DNA of 44,180 bases from an uncultured Eubacterium sp. (GTDB lineage Bacteria; Bacillota; Clostridia; Lachnospirales; Lachnospiraceae): NCBI GenBank assembly GCA_937915825.1, contig CALGGT010000046.1, positions 1 through 44,180 on the forward strand. Reading direction: 5' to 3'. A program made the position numbers and the translations under genes. Within the stretch, counting starts at the first letter, position 1. Each line of letters opens with the position of its first letter. Below the pieces are notes generated by a model. That model ran no database searches. It saw only the letters and a program-made list of their open reading frames with translations, and had not been told where the DNA came from. This document shows, in pieces, positions 1-7,526 of this stretch.

Positions 1-97
1 TCATGCATGCCGCCACCACCTACCTCAACGGCTTAGGCGAGGAAGGCACCAAGAGCTCCAGCACCGACCAGGTCTACCTCAGCACCGACGAAGGCAT
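1..97. other. GC-rich foreign end fragment
   Basis: This end piece is far richer in G and C than the sequence after it, and it breaks the coaE reading frame. On the plus strand, the frame starting at base 3 is open throughout and almost every codon ends in C or G, as in coding DNA of a high-GC genome. I do not recognise the peptide, which contains YLNGLGEEGT and QVYLSTDEG. It is probably a piece of another genome joined during amplification or assembly. The exact join lies in the CACC repeat at about 98 to 112. Confidence 0.55.
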
Positions 98-334
98 CAC
101 CACCACCACCCTTGCCAACGCCTTGCGATCGATCCCGCCGGAGGGTGTCAATAAGGAAAGTCCCTCTTTTTTCACAAATTCTTCCACCAGGGCAGGATAT
201 GCCTCCCCCTCTGGTTCCATCACTTCTTTGGCTGCGTCGTCTGCAAGCAGGACATCCGCCTGACATTCCTTTTTAAAAAACTCCATTAATTGAGACTTCC
301 CAACGCCTACGCCACCGGTGACTCCTATAACCAT
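98..334 (-). CDS. coaE: Dephospho-CoA kinase, C-terminus lost at join
   Basis: CoaE phosphorylates dephospho-CoA with ATP, the last step of coenzyme A synthesis in the cytoplasm. The N-terminus has the P-loop GVTGGVGVGKS and then the family's typical DVLLADDAAKEV segment, so the identity is clear. A GAGG ribosome binding site sits 6 bases before the ATG. Only about 75 of the usual ~195 to 200 residues are present. After IDRKALARVV the frame runs into VVMPSSVLR and a stop, which does not look like CoaE. I read this as an artificial join in the CACC repeat at 98 to 112, not a natural truncation. coaE following polA is a common Firmicutes gene order. Confidence 0.85.
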
Positions 335-409
335 CTAAAACCTCGCATTTCCTCATTCTCATGGATTTCCCCTCCCACTCCACACATTCCTTTGCCTCCC
401 ACTTCCTCA

Positions 410-3118
410 TTACTTTGCTTCGTACCAATCGTTGCCCTTTTTAACATCTGCGATCAGGGGCACCGAAAGCTCCGCGGCATTTACCATCTCCCGGTTTAGA
501 AGTTCGCGAACCTCTTCCTCTTCTTCCTCGTAGGTCTCGATCAAAAGCTCATCGTGAATCTGCAAAAGGAGTTTGGATTTCAGATTCCTCTTGCGAAGCT
601 CCCGATCCACCCGGATCATGGCAATCTTAATAATATCCGCGGCCGTTCCCTGGATCGGGGAATTCATGGCAATCCGTTCCCCAAATTGCCGGCGCATGTA
701 ATTCTTTTCCTTCAGTTCCGGAATCGGACGCCGTCTTCCGTAAAGAGAGGTTACGTATCCCTTTTCCTTGCCGCCTTCCACCAGGGAATCCATGTAACTT
801 TTCACCTTGGGATAGGTGGCAAAATACTCCGCAATATATTCCTCGGCTTTCTTCCGGCTAATGTCTAGATCTCTGGACAGGCCAAACCCGCTGATCCCGT
901 AAATGATCCCGAAGTTAACCGCCTTGGCGCGACGGCGATCCAGCTCCGTTACCTCATCATAGGGAATATGGAACACCCGGGATGCCGTTGTCTGGTGGAT
1001 GTCCGCATTCTCCTTATAACTTTGGATCAAATGCTCATCCTCGGACATATGCGCCAGTACACGCAGTTCGATCTGAGAATAATCCGCATCCAGGAAGATG
1101 CATCCATCCTTGGGAACAAAGACCTTTCGGATCTGACGCCCCAAGTCCATCCGAATGGGAATGTTCTGGAGGTTGGGATCGGCGCTGCTTAACCGACCGG
1201 TTGCGGTAACGGTTTGATTGAATTTCGTATGGATCCTTCCATCTTCTTGAATGTAAGGATCCAGTCCTTCCGCATACGTAGACTTTAGTTTTGTCAGAGT
1301 GCGATACTCCAGAATCTGATCCACAATGGGACTTTCGTAACGTAACTTATTTAACACGTCCGCCGAAGTAGAATACCCGGTCTTGGTTTTCTTGCCGCCG
1401 GGCAGGTGCAATTTTTCAAAGAGAATCGTTCCCAACTGCTTCGGGGATTGAATGTTAAATTCCTCCCCGGCCATTTCATAGATATTTTCCTCTAACTCTT
1501 CAATCCGGCTTGTTAACCCTTCTCCGTATTCCTTTAACGCCAAACGCCTTACCAGGATCCCTTCCTTTTCCATGCGATACAATACCGGGATCAAAGGCAT
1601 CTCTATGTCTTCAAACACCTTTTTCATCCCATCCCGCTCTAACAATTCCGTAAGTGCCGGCTTTGCGTCCAGGGAAATCCCCGCTGCCAGGCACAGATAT
1701 TCCACCACATCTTCCTTTTCTTCCGCTCCCCCTTCCACGTAAACCTGATCCAGGGTTTTCTTTGGGAAGCGAACCTCTTTCAGAAAAATCTCCCGGTCGG
1801 AATAATTCCCCGCCAAATACTCTTCCGAATAATCCTTTAACAACGGGTTGATCAGATAGGCCGCCACGGCCGTGTCAAAGATGTTCCCATCCTCCGGAAT
1901 CCACTCATAGAATTCCTTCATATGGTTTCCCACCAGACAAACTCCCTTATTTACCTCTTCTTCTAACAGGCTCGTGATATCTTCTTTTCGAATGTCATCC
2001 TCCAGGGAAACAAAGGCCGTCCGAATCTCTTCCTGTGCCTTTACCGCCAGCGCTACACCGATGTATTTGGGCGCCGGATCGGCAAAGAGGGTTAATTGTC
2101 CGCCTTCTTCTTTCTTCGCATCCTCTGCCTCTCTCATCAAAGGAACGATCCCTAAATCCTTCGAATCTGCGCCCTCGATCCATTGGATCAGATCTGCCTT
2201 CTTTGTAAAGATCTGTTTGGGCAGACTCTGGGAAGGCTTGGTAACTCCCATGTTCTTCTCATACCGGACCATCATCTGACGAAGCCCCAGGGTCTTTAAC
2301 AGGCCATGCCCCTGATTGTTATAAAAATGGTCCGCCTGACAATCCTCCACGGTAAGGGGAAGCTTGCAATCACACCGGATCGTGGCCAGATCCTTACTTA
2401 ACAACGCGGTTTCTTCTCCCTTTAATACCAGGTTCTTCGTGCGGGAAGGCGTGATCTCTTCCTTATGAGCCAGCACGTTCTCTACGGTTTCATATTCCTT
2501 TAAGAGCTTAACCGCCGTCACCTCTCCTACGCCATAAATTCCGGGAATGTTGTCCGAGGAATCTCCCATAAGCCCCTTTAGATCCACGATCTGAGCCGGG
2601 GTTACGCCAAAGTCTTCTACCACCCTCTCACAGGTGTAGACTTCCACCATCGTGCGCCCCGCCTTGGTCTTGGGAAGCTTTACCACGATCTGATCCGTTA
2701 CCAGCTGGAGCAGGTCTCGGTCCCCGGACAAAACTTCTACCGAATACCCCTTCTTCTCCCCTTCTTTGGCCAGGGTTCCTAAGATATCATCGGCCTCGAT
2801 CCCCTCTTGTTCCACCACGGAAACCTCAAAGGATTGAAGAAGTTCCTTGATGACAGGCATTTGCTCCGAAAGATTGGGATCCATCGGCTTTCGTCCGGCC
2901 TTATAATCCTGAAAAAGCTTATGGCGAAAAGTCGGAGCCTTCCGATCAAAGGCAACCGCCACGTGGGTGGGTTGATCTTCTTCCATAAGCTTAAGTAAAA
3001 TATTCATAAATCCATGAATCGCATTGATATGAAGTCCCTGGGCGTTGCTTAGCTCAGGGACTCCGTAAAATGTACGATTCATAATACTATTACCATCGAT
3101 TAAAAGTAACGTATTCAT
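410..3118 (-). CDS. polA: DNA polymerase I
   Basis: PolA fills gaps and removes RNA primers during replication and repair. The 902-residue product has an N-terminal 5'-3' exonuclease domain (about 1 to 290, with LLIDGNSIMNR and GLMGDSSDNIPG). A central domain (about 300 to 490) resembles the 3'-5' exonuclease fold, and a C-terminal polymerase domain follows. Motif A is DADYSQIELRVLAH, motif B is RRRAKAVNFGIIYG, and motif C is LLLQIHDELLIE. The central domain lacks the first acidic pair of the proofreading site (YIGVALAV is found where a DTET-type motif is expected). It keeps one later Asp in FDTAVAAYLINP, so proofreading is probably absent, as in Bacillus-type enzymes. AAGGAG lies just before the ATG. 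fakA is 18 bases upstream, so the two are probably co-transcribed. Confidence 0.97.
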   Translation of the reverse strand: MNTLLLIDGNSIMNRTFYGVPELSNAQGLHINAIHGFMNILLKLMEEDQPTHVAVAFDRKAPTFRHKLFQDYKAGRKPMDPNLSEQMPVIKELLQSFEVSVVEQEGIEADDILGTLAKEGEKKGYSVEVLSGDRDLLQLVTDQIVVKLPKTKAGRTMVEVYTCERVVEDFGVTPAQIVDLKGLMGDSSDNIPGIYGVGEVTAVKLLKEYETVENVLAHKEEITPSRTKNLVLKGEETALLSKDLATIRCDCKLPLTVEDCQADHFYNNQGHGLLKTLGLRQMMVRYEKNMGVTKPSQSLPKQIFTKKADLIQWIEGADSKDLGIVPLMREAEDAKKEEGGQLTLFADPAPKYIGVALAVKAQEEIRTAFVSLEDDIRKEDITSLLEEEVNKGVCLVGNHMKEFYEWIPEDGNIFDTAVAAYLINPLLKDYSEEYLAGNYSDREIFLKEVRFPKKTLDQVYVEGGAEEKEDVVEYLCLAAGISLDAKPALTELLERDGMKKVFEDIEMPLIPVLYRMEKEGILVRRLALKEYGEGLTSRIEELEENIYEMAGEEFNIQSPKQLGTILFEKLHLPGGKKTKTGYSTSADVLNKLRYESPIVDQILEYRTLTKLKSTYAEGLDPYIQEDGRIHTKFNQTVTATGRLSSADPNLQNIPIRMDLGRQIRKVFVPKDGCIFLDADYSQIELRVLAHMSEDEHLIQSYKENADIHQTTASRVFHIPYDEVTELDRRRAKAVNFGIIYGISGFGLSRDLDISRKKAEEYIAEYFATYPKVKSYMDSLVEGGKEKGYVTSLYGRRRPIPELKEKNYMRRQFGERIAMNSPIQGTAADIIKIAMIRVDRELRKRNLKSKLLLQIHDELLIETYEEEEEEVRELLNREMVNAAELSVPLIADVKKGNDWYEAK

Positions 3119-3136
3119 AATTCGCTCCTTATTCTT

Positions 3137-4867
3137 CTATTCCACCGAAATAAAATAATGGTAAACCGGTTGACCACCTAGTTCAACCTCTACCTCTAAC
3201 TCCGGATGACGTTCTTTGACCCGCTGCACGACTTCTTCTGCTTCTTCTTCCGAAGCTTCCTCTCCCACATAAAGGGTTGCGATCTCGCTTTCCTCATCGA
3301 TCAGATGCTCCACCAGATCCACCGTGGTATCGGTTAATTCCTTGCCTACCACTTCGATGGTTTTCTCGCTAAGCCCCATAAAATCTCCAGCTTCAATGGT
3401 CTTTCCGTCAATGGTGGTATCCCGAACGGAATTGGTGATCTGACCACAGCGTACATGAGAAATCGCTTCTTGCATCTCTTCCTTGATCTCCTCCACTTCA
3501 CTGCCTTCCAGGTAGGAAGACATGGCAATGACCCCTTCCGGAATACTCTTGGTGGGAATCACGATCACCTTCTGACGCAGACTTAATTTCTTCGCCTGCT
3601 CGGCTGCCAGGATAATATTGGAGTTATTGGGAAATACGAACACATTCTTCGCCGGCACCTTCTTAACGGTTGCCAAAATGTCTTCCGTACTGGGATTCAT
3701 GGTTTGTCCGCCGCATACGATCTCATCCACGCCCAATTCATGAAACAACTCTTCCAGACCACTTCCTGCGGAAACACTGATAAATCCCACATCTTTGGTT
3801 AGGGGAATCTCCTCTTCCACTTCTTCTATGTTTACCAGCTCCGCTTCTACGTATTTGCTGGGTGTGATCTTCCCATCACCTTTGTTCTCCTTGGAAAAAT
3901 GGAACACACGCTCGGTATGCTCTTCCCTCATATTGTCGATCTTCATCCGGGTAAGCTGCCCATAGGTCAGGCCTTTTTGAATGGCAAGTCCCGGGTCATT
4001 GGTATGTACATGGATCTTTACATAGTCCTCATCGGCTACGCATACCAGGGAATCTCCGATGCTGAGTAAGTAGGACTTGAAATTCTTCTCATCCTGCTCG
4101 GTGAACTTCTTCCCTTCTAACTTCACAATAAATTCCGTACAATATCCGAACTTTATATCTCCCGTACTGATCCCGGTCATGCCGGAACCGCCGGTTACCA
4201 CTCTTCCCGAATGGGCTGCATTACTGCCGGAACCGGGTACAAATTCCATCGCTTCCCCTTTCAAGGCGGCCAACGCTCCTTCGATGATGGTAACAAGGCC
4301 TTTTCCGCCGGAGTCCACAACGCCGGCTTCTTTTAATACCGGAAGCTGCTCCGGTGTATGATCCAAAGCCTTATTCATATGTTCTAAAACAAATTCAACA
4401 AATTCAGCCAGATCGGTATAACTTGCCGAGTGTTCCAATGCCACTTCCGCTCCACACTTGGCTACGGTAAGGATCGTACCTTCCTTCGGTTTCATAACCG
4501 CCTTAAACGCCGAGTCTACCGCTTTATCCATCGCTCTTGCCACCACCGGTACATCAATGTATTCACGGTCTCTTATCACTTTGGTAAATCCACGGAACAA
4601 CTGAGACAAGATTACGCCGGAATTTCCTCTGGCTCCCCGCAAGGACCCACTGGAAATGGTTTTGGCAACTTCACTCATCGTAGCGTCTTCCGGTAAAGCA
4701 ACCAGGTCATTGGCTACTGTGGTAATGGTCATGGTCATGTTCGTTCCAGTATCCCCATCCGGTACCGGGAACACGTTTAAATCATTAATAATATCTTCTT
4801 TTGCTTGAATTGCCGCCGTTGCCGACAAAAAGCAATTTCGCACAAACTTTGCATCCATCGATTCCAA
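3137..4867 (-). CDS. fakA: Fatty acid kinase catalytic subunit FakA (DAK2 domain)
   Basis: FakA, with a DegV-type FakB carrier protein, phosphorylates exogenous fatty acids for phospholipid synthesis. The product has the DAK2 nucleotide-binding motif DGDTGTNM in LNVFPVPDGDTGTNMTMT. A middle domain and a C-terminal EDD-like domain follow; total length is about 576 residues, normal for the family. I chose the TTG at 4867 (LESMDAKF) because GGAGGAG stands 7 bases before it. A longer frame would begin with a TTG at 4924 inside the upstream asp23 gene and has no convincing site. An ATG at 4858 is possible but too far from GGAGGAG. The gene follows asp23 closely and shares its promoter. No fakB is in the window. 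Confidence 0.93.
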   Translation of the reverse strand: MESMDAKFVRNCFLSATAAIQAKEDIINDLNVFPVPDGDTGTNMTMTITTVANDLVALPEDATMSEVAKTISSGSLRGARGNSGVILSQLFRGFTKVIRDREYIDVPVVARAMDKAVDSAFKAVMKPKEGTILTVAKCGAEVALEHSASYTDLAEFVEFVLEHMNKALDHTPEQLPVLKEAGVVDSGGKGLVTIIEGALAALKGEAMEFVPGSGSNAAHSGRVVTGGSGMTGISTGDIKFGYCTEFIVKLEGKKFTEQDEKNFKSYLLSIGDSLVCVADEDYVKIHVHTNDPGLAIQKGLTYGQLTRMKIDNMREEHTERVFHFSKENKGDGKITPSKYVEAELVNIEEVEEEIPLTKDVGFISVSAGSGLEELFHELGVDEIVCGGQTMNPSTEDILATVKKVPAKNVFVFPNNSNIILAAEQAKKLSLRQKVIVIPTKSIPEGVIAMSSYLEGSEVEEIKEEMQEAISHVRCGQITNSVRDTTIDGKTIEAGDFMGLSEKTIEVVGKELTDTTVDLVEHLIDEESEIATLYVGEEASEEEAEEVVQRVKERHPELEVEVELGGQPVYHYFISVE

Positions 4868-4913
4868 TGCTGTTCTCCTCCAACCTTTTTTGGATATATG
4901 ATCTCCCCTAGAT

Positions 4914-5252
4914 TTATTCGTCAACCACTTTGACGCCTTCTACGCGAACAATTACTTTGTCCACTTCCATACCGGTATATTCTTCTACCTTGTATTTTAC
5001 ATTGTGAATCAGGTTCTCAGCAACTGCCATAATGCTGGTGCCATAAGCCACGATCACGTGAAGTTCAATGCGTATTTTATTGCCGTTTAATTCTACGGAA
5101 ACGCCCAGCTTGATGTTCTCTTTTTTCAGAAGTTTCACAATTCCGTCCTTCACACTGACGGATGCCATACCAACAACGCCGAAGCATTCTACCGCTGCTG
5201 CGCCGGCATAACGTTCAATTACATCTTCATTTACCATAATCTGTCCACTCAT
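4914..5252 (-). CDS. Asp23/Gls24 family protein (YloU-like)
   Basis: This 112-residue acidic protein belongs to the Asp23/Gls24 family of envelope-stress-associated proteins. In Staphylococcus the prototype is membrane-associated and linked to cell-wall stress. The visible family core runs from NEDVIERYAGAAAVECFGVVGMA through VSVELNGNKIRIELHVIVAYG to KYKVEEYTGMEVDKVIVRVEGV. The position between rpmB and fakA matches the conserved yloU-yloV arrangement of Firmicutes. Its ATG follows GGAGG by 6 bases. A strong promoter (5313 to 5341) lies just after the rpmB terminator and should drive asp23 and fakA. Confidence 0.92.
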   Translation of the reverse strand: MSGQIMVNEDVIERYAGAAAVECFGVVGMASVSVKDGIVKLLKKENIKLGVSVELNGNKIRIELHVIVAYGTSIMAVAENLIHNVKYKVEEYTGMEVDKVIVRVEGVKVVDE

Positions 5253-5312
5253 ATGAAAACCTCCAATAATTCCTTCCTTGGAAATAACATACCAATCAGC
5301 ATCTACAACACT

Positions 5313-5341
5313 ATTTTACACCATCTTGCCTCGATTGTAAA
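5313..5341 (-). promoter_or_regulatory. Sigma-A-type promoter of asp23-fakA
   Basis: On the minus strand the -35 box TTTACA (5336 to 5341) and the -10 box TAAAAT (5313 to 5318) are 17 bases apart. The site lies directly downstream of the rpmB terminator and about 60 bases before the asp23 start, so it restarts transcription for asp23 and fakA. Confidence 0.72.
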
Positions 5342-5398
5342 GAAAAAGACTGCTGCCGTTCCAGAAATCCTACAAGACTCCGAAAAGACAACAGTCTT
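5341..5398 (-). terminator. Rho-independent terminator after rpmB
   Basis: On the minus strand AAGACTGTTGTC (5398 to 5387) pairs over 12 positions, two of them G-U, with GGCAGCAGTCTT (5357 to 5346). TTTTCT follows. It begins 20 bases after the rpmB stop. The loop is about 29 nt. Confidence 0.7.
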
Positions 5399-5417
5399 AT
5401 ATTTTCAATGATTCATC

Positions 5418-5603
5418 CTATGCTCTCTCGACCTTACCGGAGCGTAGGCAGGAAGCGCAAACATGCATCTTCTTCGCGCCACCGTTCACCTTAACGCGAA
5501 CAGACTTCAAATTAGGTCTCCACATTTTATTACTTCTTCTGTGGGAATGGCTCACTGCATTACCAAAATGAACGCTCTTTCCGCAAATTGCACACTTTGC
5601 CAC
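5418..5603 (-). CDS. rpmB: 50S ribosomal protein L28, zinc-binding form
   Basis: L28 is a structural protein of the large ribosomal subunit. The product is 61 residues long with the family signature AKCAICGKSVHFGN...SHRRSNKMWRPNL. Two cysteine pairs, CAIC near the start and CASC near the end, mark the zinc-binding (C+) form. Translation must start at the GTG at 5603 because GGAGGTG stands 6 bases before it. A frame extending to 5651 would add unrelated basic residues. The gene is monocistronic, with its own promoter (5672 to 5700) and terminator (5341 to 5398). Confidence 0.95.
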   Translation of the reverse strand: MAKCAICGKSVHFGNAVSHSHRRSNKMWRPNLKSVRVKVNGGAKKMHVCASCLRSGKVERA

Positions 5604-5671
5604 GGGAAGCACCTCCTTCTTTAATCTTACTCGTCTTCGTAAATCACCCACGAATTACACGCAACATGACT

Positions 5672-5700
5672 ATTGTACCAAACCTTTTGCAATAATGCAA
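5672..5700 (-). promoter_or_regulatory. Sigma-A-type promoter of rpmB
   Basis: The minus strand shows -35 TTGCAT (5695 to 5700), a 17-base spacer and -10 TACAAT (5672 to 5677), near-consensus for the housekeeping sigma factor. The predicted transcript starts near 5665, giving a leader of about 60 nt. Confidence 0.78.
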
Positions 5701-5734
5701 GAAGTTTTTGGGATTTTTTTTATATTTATGTTAC

Positions 5735-5809
5735 GATTCACAGTCGATCCAGCATGGCATCGCTGGAAAGCTTGCTTTCAAGAGCGTGGCCATGCCGGAT
5801 CGACGAATC
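5735..5809. repeat. Long nested hairpin between gerW and rpmB
   Basis: A 75-base imperfect palindrome. The outer arms GATTCACAGTCGATCCAGC (from 5735) and GGATCGACGAATC (to 5809) continue inward as GCATGGC pairing with GCCATGC, then CGCT with AGCG, then GAAAGC with GCTTTC around a TT loop. On neither strand is the stem followed by a T-run, so it is not an ordinary terminator. It lies between the 3' end of gerW and the rpmB promoter. It could be a small dispersed repeat or an RNA-level element; its function is unknown. Confidence 0.6.
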
Positions 5810-5867
5810 AGCAACCTGTCCTCAAATGATTGGGGCAGCCGCGATAGCGGCAATAAATTCTTTCTCT

Positions 5868-6245
5868 CTACAGCTCCAGATCATCCATTTTAGAGGAATC
5901 GGATTTGGAAGAGGTGAAACGATCCATAATATCCGGCACCATATCCAAAATCTTGGTGATCCCATCCTGGTTCTTCACGTTTACGAGCTTGGCTGCTCCA
6001 TCTTTAATGACAAGAACGGCGCTGGGCTGAATCTTACCACCCATACCACCACCGCCGCTGTTGCTCTTCTTTTCTCCCTGGGAATCAAAAGCTCCGGCTG
6101 CCACACCAAAACTTACATCCACCAACGGAAGGATAATGGTTCCATCCTCAAAACGGATGGCGTCCCCTACTACGGTCTTCGTGGTAATAAAGCTATCCAT
6201 CCCCTTAAACAAAGACTCTACCGTCGAACTGAAATTATTCTCCAT
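5868..6245 (-). CDS. gerW: GerW family sporulation protein (YtfJ)
   Basis: GerW (YtfJ) is a sporulation protein needed in Bacillus for normal germination responses. The 125-residue product carries the family core GDAIRFEDGTIILPLVDVSFGVAAGA. A glycine-rich stretch (NSGGGGMGG) and the segment PSAVLVIKDGAAKLVNV follow. The start is supported by GAGG upstream of the ATG at 6245. It is 43 bases downstream of the DUF2953 gene, as ytfJ follows ytfI in Bacillus. This pairing is part of the evidence for a spore-forming host. Confidence 0.93.
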   Translation of the reverse strand: MENNFSSTVESLFKGMDSFITTKTVVGDAIRFEDGTIILPLVDVSFGVAAGAFDSQGEKKSNSGGGGMGGKIQPSAVLVIKDGAAKLVNVKNQDGITKILDMVPDIMDRFTSSKSDSSKMDDLEL

Positions 6246-6288
6246 CTTCGGATCCTCACTTTCTTATTTGTTGGATTCTACGTTTCTT

Positions 6289-7119
6289 TTACAATGCGTC
6301 TAACTGACGGAAGGTGGAGCGAATCTCAGGATCTCTGTAAACTCGCAATACCATACGCAACAGGAAGAACAGACCGGCTCTTCCGGTTACAACTCCATCC
6401 ACGCTAAATACCTTCTCTTCAAAATTCGGGCGAATGATCAGCCCCTCGGTATAGGCAAAGGGAATCAAACTGATCCCTCCTACGATCAACCCGGTGTGAT
6501 AGGGGTCTTCCAATCCCACTTCCACTTTCCCCTGTACCTTGCGGGGTGCCAGATGATGTACCAATTGGACCAATTCCCGGATCAACTTCTTAATGGCACT
6601 CTTCGTTCGGTTCTCCCGGAGAAAATCCAGGATGCGGGAAACCTTATCTAAGGATAGATTCTCTTTCAATCCTTTCAATCCGGAAGCAGAATCATCCGTA
6701 ACCTGGTCGTCACTTTCAAAGTCCGCTTCAACCTTCATGTTCCGATATTCCTCATCCAGGATCTGTTCGGTTCTGGTAGCTTCCTTATCGTAGTCATCCA
6801 CCATGGAAACCTTACTGTTCTTCACATGAATATCGTCATAGGATTCTTTCTCATCTTTCATGCCCTTACCGGCTACCCACCGCTTCCAATTCTTCAGGGA
6901 ACGGCCAAATATATACACGTTAAACTCATCGTCCACAAACCCCTTCTGAACTTTGAGTAAATGCAACAGCCACGTAGCTGCCACGCTGATCTGAACCTGA
7001 CTGGTGGTCTGAAATCGAATTTGATAGCGGATCGGTACTGTAAACAAAGCAAGTACCAACAACAAGATCAAAGCAAGGATCACCAACAGGACAATTCCGA
7101 TTATCTTAAGTACTGCCAT
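6289..7119 (-). CDS. DUF2953 membrane-anchored protein (YtfI-like)
   Basis: This 276-residue protein starts with one strong hydrophobic segment (about residues 5 to 28, LKIIGIVLLVILALILLLVLALF). The remainder is a mostly polar domain matching the DUF2953 pattern (VPIRYQIRFQ, then QGKVEVGLEDPYHTGLIVGG and IIRPNFEEKVFSVDGVVTGRAGL). An acidic insert at about 90 to 160 is probably disordered. In Bacillus the homologue ytfI sits directly upstream of ytfJ/gerW, as here. AAGGAGAA lies before the ATG. The biochemical role is not known. Confidence 0.85.
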   Translation of the reverse strand: MAVLKIIGIVLLVILALILLLVLALFTVPIRYQIRFQTTSQVQISVAATWLLHLLKVQKGFVDDEFNVYIFGRSLKNWKRWVAGKGMKDEKESYDDIHVKNSKVSMVDDYDKEATRTEQILDEEYRNMKVEADFESDDQVTDDSASGLKGLKENLSLDKVSRILDFLRENRTKSAIKKLIRELVQLVHHLAPRKVQGKVEVGLEDPYHTGLIVGGISLIPFAYTEGLIIRPNFEEKVFSVDGVVTGRAGLFFLLRMVLRVYRDPEIRSTFRQLDAL

Positions 7120-7139
7120 ATCCTTCTCCTTTCACATCT

Positions 7140-7168
7140 AGAGTAACACCCTTTTTTCGTTCTGTCAA
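7140..7168 (-). promoter_or_regulatory. Possible promoter of ytfI-gerW
   Basis: The minus strand has a perfect -35 TTGACA (7163 to 7168), a 17-base spacer and a weak -10 TACTCT (7140 to 7145). The transcript would start about 13 bases before the ytfI start, just including its ribosome binding site. The poor -10 makes this tentative. Confidence 0.42.
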
Positions 7169-7171
7169 ACA

Positions 7172-7209
7172 CTTTTACCGGCCGTCTGAATTTTTACCGG
7201 CCGGCTGAA
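7172..7209 (-). repeat. 19-bp tandem duplication over a stop codon
   Basis: Two adjacent 19-bp copies differ at two positions: CTTTTACCGGCCGTCTGAA (7172 to 7190) and TTTTTACCGGCCGGCTGAA (7191 to 7209). They encode the last residues of the upstream gene and its stop codon (7175). Because 19 is not a multiple of 3, the second copy is read in a different frame, which supplies the present C-terminus and stop. Confidence 0.85.
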
Positions 7210-7525
7210 AATCCGACATCGAAAAAGAATTCTTCAGCTGAAAATCCGGGTTCTTCCCATAGCCTTCCACAAGGATCTCCTGGATGATCTGCACGGCTTT
7301 TTCCCAGGTCGAGGCAAGGCCGATCACATACAGTTCTTCCTCCTTATGAAAACGATAGAACGCCACATCGGTCTTTAACACCTCCAGAAGATTCTCTTTC
7401 TGTCTGGAAAGAAGGATCACGTAGTATTTCTTCTTTCCTTTTCCGCTTAGGATCTTTTTTTGGATCTTTTTCGTATGGGGTTGCACTTTGTCGTCCGTAT
7501 ATAATTTCCGATACCAATAAATCAA
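7175..7525 (-). CDS. Hypothetical basic protein, 116 aa
   Basis: I do not recognise this protein. It is small and Lys/Arg-rich at the N-terminus (RKLYTDDKVQPHTKKIQKKILSGKGKKKYYV). A mixed alpha/beta-like core follows (VILLSRQKENLLEVLKTDVAFYRFHKEEELYVIGLASTWEKAVQIIQEILVEG when read in sections), with no membrane segment. The start is a TTG at 7525, one base after the stop codon of the 464-residue gene upstream. A GGAGGAG within the end of that gene serves it, so the two are translationally linked. The last seven or so residues come from the 19-bp tandem duplication. Confidence 0.75.
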   Translation of the reverse strand: MIYWYRKLYTDDKVQPHTKKIQKKILSGKGKKKYYVILLSRQKENLLEVLKTDVAFYRFHKEEELYVIGLASTWEKAVQIIQEILVEGYGKNPDFQLKNSFSMSDFQPAGKNSDGR

Positions 7526-7526
7526 T

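Noticed and set aside
5673..6407. 244-codon plus-strand open frame
   Set aside because: It lies opposite gerW and the ytfI end, has no ribosome binding site, and its translation has no protein-like character. GerW on the minus strand is clearly real.
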